A DNA stretch of 55,971 nucleotides from Sphingomonas aurea (GCF_030678875.1 NZ_JAUUDS010000012.1:1-55971); one strand, 5' to 3'; counted from the first letter of the stretch, positions 41,018 to 49,606 are shown. The notes: generated by a model from the letters alone, not told the origin. Translations and numbers: made by a program.

Positions 41018-42438
41018 CCCGCCGCCGTCCCGCCCACCGTCAGCCCCTCGACCAGCAGCGTCGGCTGGCCGACGCCGGCGGGGACGCCCTGACCGCCCTT
41101 GCCGCAGACGCCGATGCCCTCGTCGAGCGCGAAGTCGTTGCCGATGCCGGTCACGCGGGTCAGCACGGTCGGTCCGTCGCCGATCAGCGTCGCGCCCTTG
41201 ATCGGGGCGCCGATGCGGCCGTCCTCGACCATGTACGCCTCGGTGCAGCTGAAGACGAACTTGCCCGAGACGATGTCGACCTGACCGCCGCCGAAGCTCT
41301 TGGCGAAGATGCCGCGCTTCACCCGCGACAGCAGTTCGGCGGGATCGTCGTTGCCCGCCTTCATGAAGGTGTTGGTCATCCGCGGCATCGGCGCATGGGC
41401 ATAGCTCTCGCGCCGGCCATTGCCGGTCGCGGCCATGCCCATCAGCCGGGCGTTGAGCCGATCCTGCATATAGCCCTTCAGGATGCCGTCCTCGATCAGC
41501 ACCGTCTCGCGCGTGGGCGTGCCCTCGTCATCGATGGTCAGCGAGCCGCGCCGATCGGGCAGCGAGCCGTCGTCGACGATGGTGATGCCGGGGGCCGCCA
41601 CCCGCTCGCCGATCCGGCCGGAGAAGGCGGACGTGCCCTTGCGGTTGAAATCACCCTCCAGCCCATGGCCGATCGCCTCGTGCAGCAGCACGCCGGGCCA
41701 GCCGGGACCGACCAGCACCGTCATCTCGCCGGCGGGGGCCGGCACCGAGTCGAGATTGACCAGCGCCTGCTGCAACGCCTCCTCGATCCCGCGCCGCCAC
41801 GTCGCCTCCTCGAACAGGCGTGCGTAGAGATAGCGGCCGCCGATCCCGAAGGTGCCCGTCTCGCGCCGGCCGTTCTGCTCCACAACGATCTGGATGTTCA
41901 GACGCACCAGCGGGCGGACGTCGGTGGCGACGAAGCCGTCGGACCGGACGATCTCGACCACGCTCCACGATCCCGACAGCCCGACCGACACCTGCGCCAC
42001 GCGCGGGTCGCGCGCGCGGGCGGCGGCATCGATCGTCTGGCACAGGTTCACCTTCTCGGCGAAGGGGATCAGGTCGAGCGGATCGGTGTCGGTATAGAGC
42101 CGCGCATTGGTGCCCTGCGGCGCCGGCGCGCGGGTCGCCGTCGACGGATCGATCAGCGTCATGGTCTGTGCGGCACGCCGGATCGCCGCCTCGGTCAGTT
42201 CGCTGGCATGGGCGAACGCGGTCGTCTCGCCCGACACGGCGCGCAGGCCGAAGCCGGCATTGGTGTCGTAGCTGGCGGTCTTCAGCCGACCGTCGTCGAA
42301 GCCGAACGCCTCGGTCCGGCGATATTGCAGGAACAGCTCGCCGTCATCGGCGCGGCCGAGCGCGTCGCTGGTGAGCGCCTGCGCCCGCTCGGGCGTCAGT
42401 TCGCGGTAGAGGAAGGCGCGGGGGTCCTGATAGGTCAT
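41014..42438 (-). CDS. tldD: Metalloprotease TldD
   Basis: A 474-residue peptidase of the TldD/TldE system, which processes peptides and modified proteins in the cytoplasm. HEAIGHGLEGD near residue 250 is the zinc-binding HExxxH. The N-terminal LFLQYRRTEAFGFDDG and the C-terminal CTEAYMVEDGRIGAPIKGATLIG and GVCGKGGQGVPAGVGQPTLLVEG blocks are diagnostic. TldE would be the partner and is not in the window. The Met at 42438 fits the family start. It converges on ccdB with overlapping stops. Two hairpins lie in the spacer upstream. Confidence 0.92.
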   Translation of the reverse strand: MTYQDPRAFLYRELTPERAQALTSDALGRADDGELFLQYRRTEAFGFDDGRLKTASYDTNAGFGLRAVSGETTAFAHASELTEAAIRRAAQTMTLIDPSTATRAPAPQGTNARLYTDTDPLDLIPFAEKVNLCQTIDAAARARDPRVAQVSVGLSGSWSVVEIVRSDGFVATDVRPLVRLNIQIVVEQNGRRETGTFGIGGRYLYARLFEEATWRRGIEEALQQALVNLDSVPAPAGEMTVLVGPGWPGVLLHEAIGHGLEGDFNRKGTSAFSGRIGERVAAPGITIVDDGSLPDRRGSLTIDDEGTPTRETVLIEDGILKGYMQDRLNARLMGMAATGNGRRESYAHAPMPRMTNTFMKAGNDDPAELLSRVKRGIFAKSFGGGQVDIVSGKFVFSCTEAYMVEDGRIGAPIKGATLIGDGPTVLTRVTGIGNDFALDEGIGVCGKGGQGVPAGVGQPTLLVEGLTVGGTAAG

Positions 42439-42480
42439 GCCGTGGATATAGGGGGGCAAACCCGTCGCGTCACCCGCATC

Positions 42481-42506
42481 GTCATGCTGGAACAGGCCAG
42501 CATGAC
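42481..42506. repeat. Perfect inverted repeat, intergenic
   Basis: GTCATGCTGG (42481-42490), loop AACAGG, CCAGCATGAC (42497-42506). The TCATGC...GCATGA ends are shared with the dispersed repeats at 27043 and 54543. Confidence 0.7.
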
Positions 42507-42524
42507 TTGGGTAGAGTGGGGTGG

Positions 42525-42545
42525 CGTCACGGCAAAGCCGTGACG
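42525..42545. repeat. Short perfect hairpin
   Basis: CGTCACGGC (42525-42533), AAA, GCCGTGACG (42537-42545). It lies upstream of tldD and downstream of the zinc-finger gene stop (both minus strand), so it may terminate the latter, though no T run follows. Confidence 0.6.
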
Positions 42546-42607
42546 TCGAACGGCTGGGCTGATGCCCTGCCGTCGGCCGATCGGCGGCCCGTTTTCGAAT
42601 GTTGGGC

Positions 42608-42841
42608 CTAGAGGCTCGCGCCTTCGCTGATGTCTGGTAGCTGTGCCTGATCCTTGCCGTCGGCCGGGCCGCCGATCAGCACGAAACGCCGGTCGCAATA
42701 GCCGCAGTCGACATAACCATGCTCGTCGATCTGCAGCCACACGCGCGGATGGCCGAGCGCCGCGCCGCCGGGGATGTCGGCGGCGCCGTCGCAGGCGACA
42801 CGGGATTGGCTGACGCGGGTGATTTCGAGCGGCGGATGCAT
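42608..42841 (-). CDS. Zinc-finger domain protein (NDUFS6/PF10276-like)
   Basis: A 77-residue protein. ACDG at residues 16-19, GHPRVWLQID with His31, and DCGYCDRRFVL supply the family Cys and His ligands (C, H, C, C). In mitochondria this fold occurs in complex I accessory subunit NDUFS6; in alphaproteobacteria it is often encoded alone. A GGGGG run precedes the Met at 42841. The C-terminal DGKDQAQLPDISEGASL tail is acidic. A complex I role is inferred from family only. Confidence 0.87.
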   Translation of the reverse strand: MHPPLEITRVSQSRVACDGAADIPGGAALGHPRVWLQIDEHGYVDCGYCDRRFVLIGGPADGKDQAQLPDISEGASL

Positions 42842-42898
42842 GCCCCCAGATAGCAAGCAGGATTGTGGCGAGGCAAGCCGCAGCCTATCGCACGGCGC

Positions 42899-43819
42899 AT
42901 GACCGAAGCTGCCATCTCCATCACCGGCCTGTGCAAGACCTATGCGGGCGGCAAACGCGCGCTCGACGGCGTCAACCTGACGGTGCCGCGCGGCCAGATC
43001 TTCGGGCTGCTCGGCCCCAATGGCGCGGGCAAGTCGACGCTCATCAACATCCTGGCCGGGCTGGTGAACAAGACCGAGGGGTCGGCGTCGATCTGGGGGT
43101 TCGACATCGATGCGCACCCGCGCAACGCCAAGGCGTCGATCGGCATCGTCAACCAGGAAATCCTGTTCGACCCGTTCTTCACGCCGATCGAGACGCTGGA
43201 GATCCAGGCCGGCCTCTACGGCGTGCCCAAGGCGCAGCGGCGCAGCATGGAACTGCTGCGCGCCGTCCATCTGGAGGACAAGGCCCATGCCTATGCCCGC
43301 ACCCTGTCGGGCGGCATGAAGCGGCGGCTGATGGTGGCCAAGGCGATGGTTCACGCGCCCCCCGTCCTGGTGCTCGACGAGCCGACCGCGGGTGTCGACA
43401 TCCAGCTGCGCCAGCAGCTGTGGGACTATGTCCGCACCCTCAACCAGCGCGGGGTGACGGTGGTGCTGACCACCCATTATCTCGAGGAGGCCGAGCAGCT
43501 GTGCGACCGCATCGCGATCATCAATCACGGCCGCGTCGTGGCCGACGAACCGACCCGCGACCTGGTGGGCCGCGCGCAGGAAAAGGTCGTGGCGGTCACC
43601 GTCGACCGCGACCTGACGGCAGCACCGACGGCCCCCTGTTTCGAGAAGATCGTCCTGAAAGGCGAGCGGGTGCTGGAGATCACCTATTCCAAGGATCGGG
43701 TGAACGCGGGCGAGGTGCTGGCGGCGGTGACAGCCGGGGGCCTCGGCATCGTCGACGTGACCACGCGCGAAGCCGATCTGGAGGACGTCTTCCTCAGCCT
43801 GACGCGTGGAACACCATAA
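42899..43819 (+). CDS. ABC-2-type transporter ATP-binding protein
   Basis: A 306-residue ATPase: Walker A LLGPNGAGKSTLINILAGLV, Q-loop IVNQEILFDPFF, signature TLSGGMKRRLMVAKAMV, Walker B LVLDEPTAGVDIQ and H-loop TTHYLEEAEQ. The wording is that of ABC-2 exporters for multidrug, polysaccharide or Nod-factor-like substrates (YadG/NodI-like). C-terminal residues about 230-306 form the domain typical of the group. No permease gene follows: the next gene is a histidine kinase after 130 bases. The partner must lie elsewhere. The Met 42899 matches the family start. Confidence 0.9.
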   Translation: MTEAAISITGLCKTYAGGKRALDGVNLTVPRGQIFGLLGPNGAGKSTLINILAGLVNKTEGSASIWGFDIDAHPRNAKASIGIVNQEILFDPFFTPIETLEIQAGLYGVPKAQRRSMELLRAVHLEDKAHAYARTLSGGMKRRLMVAKAMVHAPPVLVLDEPTAGVDIQLRQQLWDYVRTLNQRGVTVVLTTHYLEEAEQLCDRIAIINHGRVVADEPTRDLVGRAQEKVVAVTVDRDLTAAPTAPCFEKIVLKGERVLEITYSKDRVNAGEVLAAVTAGGLGIVDVTTREADLEDVFLSLTRGTP

Positions 43820-43876
43820 ATAACCGCGCCAGCGACGACATTGTCCGTATTAACGCTCCGCTTCCTACCAATGCCG

Positions 43877-43908
43877 GCCAAATGCTAAATGCTGGATTAG
43901 TATTTGGC
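43877..43908. promoter_or_regulatory. AT-rich inverted repeat before the histidine kinase
   Basis: GCCAAATGCTAA (43877-43888) and TTAGTATTTGGC (43897-43908) form a 12-bp stem with one G-U pair and an 8-base loop. The stretch is unusually AT-rich for this window and ends 41 bases before the kinase start, so it is a candidate operator or a terminator of the ABC gene. Confidence 0.55.
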
Positions 43909-43949
43909 GATTAATTCCATGTCCTTGGAAACAGGGCAAGGATCGCCGG

Positions 43950-45233
43950 ATGTCGAAGCATTGGAAGGAGCGGCTGGAGCAGCAGAACCGTCTGTTCAAT
44001 GCCGCGCTGTCGAACATCGTGCACGGGCTGTGCATGTTCGATGATCGCGGTCGGCTGATCCTGTGCAACACCGCCTATGCGCGGATGTACGACCTGCCCC
44101 CCGAGCTGACCCGCGAGGGGACGCCGCACGACGACATCATGGCGCACTGCATCGCCCATGGCTGCGCTCCGGCAGAGCTGGACTGCTATTTCGCGGTGGT
44201 GGCGGAGGCGGAGAGCCAGCATCGCCCGGCCGTGCAAAATATCGTCCTGGCCGATGGCCGGGTGGTCAAGATCAGCCACTCGCCGATGGACGGTCACGCC
44301 TATGTCGCCACGCACCAGGACGTGACCGAGAAGGTCCGCGTGACCGACGAGCTGGCCCGCGCCAACGACACGCTGGAGGCCAAGGTGCGCGAGCGTACGG
44401 AGCTGGTCTGGCGCCAGGCCGAGGTGCTGGAGCGGCTGCTGCTGCAGGAGCGTGAGACCAATCGTGAGCAGCGCCAGTTCGTGGCCATGGCCTCGCACGA
44501 GTTCCGCACCCCCCTGACCATCATCGACGGAGCCGCACAGCGGCTGCTGCGGCACCGCGACCGCGGCGACGCGCTGTTCGTCGGCGAGAAGGCGGAGCAG
44601 ATCCGCTCGTCCGTCGCCCGCATCATCGACCTGATGGAGAGCATCCTCGAGGTCGGCCGCCACGACGCGGGCAAGGGCCGGCTGGTCTACGCACCGACGG
44701 ATCTCGCCGCGATGCTGCGCCGCTGCTGCGAGCGGCAGGCCAGCATCTCGCCCACCCATCGCTTCCACCTCGACCTGGACGAGCTGGGCACGACGATCGA
44801 GGCCGACGAGTCGGCGTTGCAGCAGGTCTTCACCAACCTGCTGTCCAACGCGGTCAAATATTCACGCGGCAAACCCGACATCGACATCCGGGCGTGGCAG
44901 ACGGGCCATACCGTTCATGTCGCGGTCCGCGATCAGGGGATCGGCATCGACGAGGAGGATATCCCGCAGATGTTCGACCGCTATTTCCGGGCGCGCACCT
45001 CGACCGGAATAGCCGGTACCGGCATCGGCCTGCACCTGGCGCGACAGATCGTCGATATGCACCAGGGTAGCATCGCACTGGTCAGCAAGCCGGGCCACGG
45101 CTCCACCTTCACCGTGTCGCTGCCCTGCACCGCGCCGGCAGACAACGACGTGACCGACCTGCTTTCCATCGACCGGATGGATCATTCGGCATCAATGACT
45201 GCAACTCTTTCTACGACAAGGCCCATCGGATGA
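43950..45233 (+). CDS. PAS-domain sensor histidine kinase
   Basis: A 427-residue kinase without membrane helices, so probably cytoplasmic. A PAS domain (about 12-128; NAALSNIVHGLCMFDDRGRLILCN is the type-7 PAS wording) is followed by a coiled linker (about 130-170), HisKA with FVAMASHEFRTPLTIID (His183), and the ATPase: N box QVFTNLLSNAVKYSRG, G1 VRDQGIGIDEEDIPQMFDRYF, G2 GTGIGLHLARQIV. AAGGA sits 7 bases before the ATG. The ATGA overlap pairs it with the response regulator. It probably senses a cytoplasmic cue such as redox or light through the PAS domain; no cofactor ligand is evident. Confidence 0.93.
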   Translation: MSKHWKERLEQQNRLFNAALSNIVHGLCMFDDRGRLILCNTAYARMYDLPPELTREGTPHDDIMAHCIAHGCAPAELDCYFAVVAEAESQHRPAVQNIVLADGRVVKISHSPMDGHAYVATHQDVTEKVRVTDELARANDTLEAKVRERTELVWRQAEVLERLLLQERETNREQRQFVAMASHEFRTPLTIIDGAAQRLLRHRDRGDALFVGEKAEQIRSSVARIIDLMESILEVGRHDAGKGRLVYAPTDLAAMLRRCCERQASISPTHRFHLDLDELGTTIEADESALQQVFTNLLSNAVKYSRGKPDIDIRAWQTGHTVHVAVRDQGIGIDEEDIPQMFDRYFRARTSTGIAGTGIGLHLARQIVDMHQGSIALVSKPGHGSTFTVSLPCTAPADNDVTDLLSIDRMDHSASMTATLSTTRPIG

Positions 45234-45631
45234 TTAAGATCCTTTGCATCGAAGACGAACCCGATATCCGCAAGTTCATCGTCGAGGAGCTGGAAGATGC
45301 CGGCTTCACGACGCTGGAGGCAGCGAACGGGCGCGAGGGGTTGGAGATGATCCTCCACAACTGGCCCGACATCGTCATCTGCGACATCACCATGCCCGAG
45401 ATGGACGGTCACCAGCTGCTGGCCGAGATCCAGATGAATCACATCGAGCTGAGCAACATCCCCTTCATCTTCCTGACCGCACTGACCGACAAGGACAATG
45501 TCATCATGAGCCTGCGTGCAGGCGCGGCCGATTACCTGACCAAGCCGATCGACCTGGACCTGCTGCTCGCCAAGATCGAGGGCAGCATCCTGCATATCGA
45601 GAACGACCGCCGTACCGGCCGGGCGTTCTGA
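45230..45631 (+). CDS. Single-domain response regulator (CheY-like)
   Basis: A 133-residue receiver domain with no output domain: IEDEPDIRKFI (acidic pocket), VICDITMPEMDGHQLL with the phosphorylated Asp52, FLTALTDKDN (Thr) and YLTKPIDLDLLLAKIE (Lys). It overlaps the kinase gene as ATGA, so they form a pair. Without an output domain, it must act by binding a partner or by phosphorelay to a further protein. The C-terminal ILHIENDRRTGRAF tail is short and basic. The two do not resemble a chemotaxis set. Confidence 0.93.
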   Translation: MIKILCIEDEPDIRKFIVEELEDAGFTTLEAANGREGLEMILHNWPDIVICDITMPEMDGHQLLAEIQMNHIELSNIPFIFLTALTDKDNVIMSLRAGAADYLTKPIDLDLLLAKIEGSILHIENDRRTGRAF

Positions 45632-45740
45632 CGGGAGCCCCAGGGCTTCCCTTCCCTGTCCGTCACCCCCTGTCTCCCCCCTCGCCTTTATGGCACAGCG
45701 GGGGGATGACTCGCGTTCATTCCCCCGCCGCGGCTCGCGC

Positions 45741-47312
45741 ATGAGCGACATCCTCATCATCGGGTCGGGCGCTGCCGGCCTCACGGCGGCGCTCAATCTA
45801 GCGGAGCGGTTCCGGGTCACCGTGCTGGCCAAGGGCGCGCTGAACGAGGGGTCGACCGCCTGGGCGCAGGGCGGGATCGCGGCGGTGCTGGAGCCGGGCG
45901 ACACGTTCGACAGTCACATCGACGACACGATGATCGCCGGCGCCGGGCTGAACGATCGCGCCATCGTCGAGTTCGTGGTCGAGCGGGCACCGGCGGCGAT
46001 CGAGCGGCTGCGTGCGCTGGGCGTTCCTTTCGCCGAAGAGGACGGTGCGCTCCACCTGACGCGCGAGGGCGGGCATTCGCACCGCCGCATCGTGCATGTC
46101 GCCGACGCGACCGGCTGGGCGGTGCAGGAGGCGCTGCAACGCGCGGCAGAGGCGCATCCCAACATCACGCTGGTGCCGGATCAGGTCGCGATCGACCTGG
46201 CGACTGGCCGGCACGAGGAGCGCTACTCGGGCGCGGGCCGGGTCTGGGGCGTCTACGCGCTCGACCGGCGCACCGGCAAGGTCGCCGTCCATACCGCGCG
46301 GGCGACGATCCTGGCGACCGGCGGGGCGGGACGCACCTATCTGTTCTCGACCGCGCCGCGCGGCGCGACGGGGGATGGCATCGCGATGGCGTGGCGGGCC
46401 GGCGCCCGCGTGTCCAACATGGAATTCATGCAGTTCCACCCGACCTGCCTCTACAATCTGGAGGTCAAGAACTTCCTGATTACCGAGGCGGTACGCGGCG
46501 AGGGCGGGCAGCTGAAGAACCCCAATACCGGCCACCGCTTCATGCCCGATCTCGATCCGCGGGCAGAGCTGGCGCCGCGCGACGTGGTGGCGCGCGCGAT
46601 CGACGCGGAGATCAAGCGCTATGGCCTCGATTACGTCCATCTCGACATCAGCCACCAGCCCGCCGACTTCGTCCGCGCGCATTTCCCCAACATCCACGAC
46701 AAGCTGCTCGGCCTCGGCATCGACATGACGACGCAGCCGATCCCGGTGGTGCCGGCGCAGCATTATACCTGTGGCGGCATCGTGGTGGACCGCGACGGGC
46801 GCACCGACCTGCCCGGCCTGTACGCGGCGGGCGAGTGCACCCAGTCGGGGCTGCACGGCGCCAACCGGCTGGCGTCCAACTCGCTCCTCGAATGCTTCGT
46901 CTTCGGCGAGGCGGCGGCGGCGCATATCGCGGGCTGCTGGGACGAATTGCCCGCCCCACCGCCGATCCGCGCCTGGGACGACAGCCGGGTGACCGATTCC
47001 GACGAGGAGGTGGTCATCAAACAGAACTGGACCGAGATCCGCCGCTTCATGTGGAACTATGTCGGCATCGTCCGCACCACAAAGCGGCTGCAACGCGCCG
47101 CCAGCCGCATCCGCCTGATGACCGATGAGGTCACCGACTATTACGGCCATTTCCGCGTCACGCCCGACCTGATCGAGCTGCGCAACCTGCTCCAGACCGC
47201 CGACCTGATCGTGCGGTCGGCGCTGCATCGCAAGGAGAGCCGGGGGCTGCACTATACGCTGGATTATCCCGAACTGCTGCCCGAGGCGGTGGATACGGTG
47301 CTGGTTCCGTAA
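45741..47312 (+). CDS. nadB: L-aspartate oxidase
   Basis: A 523-residue FAD enzyme that oxidises aspartate to iminoaspartate for NAD synthesis. ILIIGSGAAGLTAALNLA is the FAD fold; GALNEGSTAWAQGGIAAV is diagnostic. REGGHSHRRIVHVADATG, MEFMQFHPT and GGIVVDRDGRTDLPGLYAAGEC are the succinate dehydrogenase/fumarate reductase family blocks, followed by GLHGANRLASNSLLECFVFGE. The C-terminal helical part is complete. The Met at 45741 gives MSDILIIGSGAAG. nadA and nadC are not beside it, so its operon is not the common nadB-nadA-nadC. Confidence 0.95.
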   Translation: MSDILIIGSGAAGLTAALNLAERFRVTVLAKGALNEGSTAWAQGGIAAVLEPGDTFDSHIDDTMIAGAGLNDRAIVEFVVERAPAAIERLRALGVPFAEEDGALHLTREGGHSHRRIVHVADATGWAVQEALQRAAEAHPNITLVPDQVAIDLATGRHEERYSGAGRVWGVYALDRRTGKVAVHTARATILATGGAGRTYLFSTAPRGATGDGIAMAWRAGARVSNMEFMQFHPTCLYNLEVKNFLITEAVRGEGGQLKNPNTGHRFMPDLDPRAELAPRDVVARAIDAEIKRYGLDYVHLDISHQPADFVRAHFPNIHDKLLGLGIDMTTQPIPVVPAQHYTCGGIVVDRDGRTDLPGLYAAGECTQSGLHGANRLASNSLLECFVFGEAAAAHIAGCWDELPAPPPIRAWDDSRVTDSDEEVVIKQNWTEIRRFMWNYVGIVRTTKRLQRAASRIRLMTDEVTDYYGHFRVTPDLIELRNLLQTADLIVRSALHRKESRGLHYTLDYPELLPEAVDTVLVP

Positions 47313-47439
47313 CCTGCCCCCCGTGTCATCCCGGCGCGACTCGCCTCGCCGCGCCATCGCGTCGTTTGGCCGCAGCAGAGCCAATCGGTTGTTTCCCCCT
47401 CGCCGCGTGCCGATATGGTTCCATCCGAGTGCGGGTGAA

Positions 47440-48561
47440 ATGATGCGTTTTCCACAGGCTGCGGCCTTCGGCTTCCTGATCGCGATGGCGCTGGGTTCGT
47501 GCGGTGCGCCGTCGCGCCCCGTCGCCACCAGCCAGGCGCCGCAACGCGAGGAGCAGGTCGCGGTGTCGATCGCGATCCCGCCGCCCGCGCCGCGTCCCAC
47601 CGCCAATGTCCCGCGCCGGCTGCAGGCGAATATCGAACAGCTCGCCCGCAATTTCGACGGGCGCATGGGCATCGCGGTACGCGCGGTGGACGAAGGCTGG
47701 ACCGTCGAGGCCGGCGGGCGCCAGCGCCTGCCCCAGCAATCGGTGTCGAAGCTGTGGGTGGCGATCACCCTGCTCGACCTGCGCGATCAGGGCCGCGCGC
47801 GGCTCGACGACCCGATCACGGTGCGGCAGGAGGACCTGACCCTCTTTCACCAGCCGATCGCCTATCTGGTGAAGGGTGCGGGGTTCCAGACCACGGTCGG
47901 CGGGCTGCTGACCCGCGCGCTGACCCAGAGCGACAATACCGCCAACGACCGGCTGCTGACCTATGTCGGCGGGCCGGAGGCGGTGCGGCGGATGATCGCG
48001 GCGAAGCGCCTGGGCGACATCCGCTTCGGCCCCGGCGAGCGGCAGTTGCAGGCGGGCACCGCCGGCCTCGTCTGGCAACCCGCCTATGCGATCGGCAACG
48101 GCTTCCAGATTGCGCGGTCGCGGCTGTCGGCAGAGGCGCGGACCGCGGCGCTCGACCGCTACGTCGCCGATCCGCCGGACGGTGCCGCGCCGCTGGCGAT
48201 CGCCGACGCGCTCGCCCGGCTGGCGCGCGGCGAGCTGCTGTCGGAGACGTCGACGCGCATCCTGCTCGACACGATGGCAGCGTCGCGCACCGGCCATGCG
48301 CGCCTGCGCGCCGCCCTGCCCGCAGGGTGGAGCCTCGCGCACAAGACGGGCACCGGGCAGGACCTGGGCGTGCGCAACGCCGGCTTCAACGATGTCGGCC
48401 TGCTGACCGCGCCGGACGGCCGCCGCTACGCGTTGGCGGTGATGATCGGCGATACCCGCCGCCCGATCCGCGAGCGGCAGCAGCTGATCCAGGCCGCGGC
48501 CGCCGCGGTCGCCGACTATTCGACCAGCGCGCCGGGTGCCGGCTTCACCCTGGCCAATTAA
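47440..48561 (+). CDS. Class A beta-lactamase-like lipoprotein
   Basis: A 373-residue serine hydrolase. A lipobox LGSC follows a hydrophobic N-terminus, so it is probably an outer- or inner-membrane lipoprotein. A Pro/Ala-rich linker precedes the catalytic domain (about residue 60 on). The catalytic triad motifs are SVSK (Ser101, Lys104), SDN at 164-166 and KTG at 302-304. Between them GERQLQ stands in the omega-loop position, less canonical than the usual R-x-x-E-x-x-L-N. It could be a true penicillinase or a peptidoglycan-directed homologue; the substrate cannot be read from sequence. Follows nadB after 127 bases. Confidence 0.85.
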   Translation: MMRFPQAAAFGFLIAMALGSCGAPSRPVATSQAPQREEQVAVSIAIPPPAPRPTANVPRRLQANIEQLARNFDGRMGIAVRAVDEGWTVEAGGRQRLPQQSVSKLWVAITLLDLRDQGRARLDDPITVRQEDLTLFHQPIAYLVKGAGFQTTVGGLLTRALTQSDNTANDRLLTYVGGPEAVRRMIAAKRLGDIRFGPGERQLQAGTAGLVWQPAYAIGNGFQIARSRLSAEARTAALDRYVADPPDGAAPLAIADALARLARGELLSETSTRILLDTMAASRTGHARLRAALPAGWSLAHKTGTGQDLGVRNAGFNDVGLLTAPDGRRYALAVMIGDTRRPIRERQQLIQAAAAAVADYSTSAPGAGFTLAN

Positions 48562-48565
48562 GCGG

Positions 48566-49003
48566 GTGAGCGGATTCGACGTCCGCCGCTTCGCCGCGGC
48601 GCTGCGGTCGGGCCATGGCGGGCGGCTGGGCATCGTCTATCACGATCATGGACCCGCGCCGGACGCGTGCTGGGTCGAGCTTGCCCTGCCCTATGCCGCC
48701 GATCTGGTCGGCGATCCGGATAGCGGCGTGATCGCGTCCGGCCCGATCGTCACGCTGATGGACATGGCGACGAGCATGGCTGTGTGGAGCCGGCGCGGCC
48801 GGTTCAGCCCGCACGCGACGCTCGACCTGCGCATCGATTATCTGCGCGCGGCGGTGCCGGGGCGCACGGTGGTCGGGCGCGGCGACTGCTACCGCCTGAC
48901 CCGCTCGGTCGCGTTCGTGCGCGGGCAGGCGCATGACGGCGACCCGGCCGATCCGGTCGCGCATGTCGCCGGCACGTTCATGCTGATGGACGACTGGACG
49001 TGA
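48566..49003 (+). CDS. PaaI-type hotdog thioesterase, first of a tandem pair
   Basis: A 145-residue hotdog protein. VIASGPIVTLMDMATSMAVWS corresponds to the G-G-x-x-x-x-L-x-D active-site helix (Asp in LMDMA), and ATLDLRIDYLRAAVPGRTVVGRGDCYRLTRSVAFVRGQAHD to the strands. I place the start at GTG 48566, five bases after the beta-lactamase stop, though an ATG at 48536 would overlap that gene. It overlaps the next thioesterase as GTGA. Such proteins hydrolyse short or aromatic acyl-CoA. The pair may form a heteromer. Confidence 0.82.
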   Translation: MSGFDVRRFAAALRSGHGGRLGIVYHDHGPAPDACWVELALPYAADLVGDPDSGVIASGPIVTLMDMATSMAVWSRRGRFSPHATLDLRIDYLRAAVPGRTVVGRGDCYRLTRSVAFVRGQAHDGDPADPVAHVAGTFMLMDDWT

Positions 49004-49395
49004 GCGAGGGCGACCTGCCGCCCTATGTCCGGCTGCTCGGCGCGACGCTGGAGCGGGGCGAGGACGGTGCGCCGCGGCTGGCGATGCCGTTCGCCGACGC
49101 GGTGCTGGGACGGCCTGGCTTCCTCCATGGCGGCGCAATCGCCGGGCTGCTCGAGGCGGCGGCGATCGCCGCGCTGCGCCACGCGCTGGCAGCGGAGGGA
49201 AGTGCCCGGATCAAGCCGATCACGATCACGGTCGACTATCAGCGCGGCGGGCGCGAGCGGCCGACGCTGGCGGCGGGCACCGTCACCCGGCTGGGCACCC
49301 GCATCGCCAATGTCGAGGCGGTGGCATGGCAGGACGACCGCGACCGGCCCATCGCGACGGCGCGGGTGAACTTCCTGATCGAGCGCGGCGCTTGA
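49000..49395 (+). CDS. PaaI-type hotdog thioesterase, second of a tandem pair
   Basis: A 131-residue hotdog protein starting at GTG in the GTGA overlap. The PGFLHGGAIAGLLEAAAIAAL block is the classical PaaI active-site helix, with HGG at its start and Glu at the position of the catalytic acid. PITITVDYQRGGRERPTLAAGTVTRLGTRIANVEAVAWQ forms the strands and RPIATARVNFLI the end. Together with the previous gene it makes a co-translated pair. It is followed by a long inverted repeat. Confidence 0.87.
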   Translation: MSEGDLPPYVRLLGATLERGEDGAPRLAMPFADAVLGRPGFLHGGAIAGLLEAAAIAALRHALAAEGSARIKPITITVDYQRGGRERPTLAAGTVTRLGTRIANVEAVAWQDDRDRPIATARVNFLIERGA

Positions 49396-49433
49396 TCGGC
49401 GCCGGACGATTATTCGCGCGAAGACGCTAAGAC

Positions 49434-49595
49434 GCGAAGAAGTGTTTGTTCACGCGGAGGCGCGGAGACGCGGAGGTGTCTCGTGCGCGGCAGCGCACCT
49501 TCATCCCCATTAGCCGAAGATGAAAAGCTGCCGCTCGGCTGGGCGCAACACCTCCGCGTCTCCGCGCCTCCGCCTGAACTTCAAACCTTCTTCGC
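49434..49595. repeat. 162-bp near-perfect inverted-repeat element
   Basis: The arms at 49434-49479 and 49548-49595 pair almost completely. The inner 26 bases (49454-49479 with 49548-49573) are an exact match, containing GCGGAGGCGCGGAGACGCGG. Outside, GCGAAGAAG (49434-49442) pairs with CTTCTTCGC (49587-49595) with small gaps between. The 68-base centre has its own hairpin (GTGCGC, loop GGCA, GCGCAC) and AGCCGA/TCGGCT. It lies between convergent genes and could terminate both. No gene is visible inside. Confidence 0.9.
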
Positions 49596-49606
49596 ACCTT
49601 CACCTT

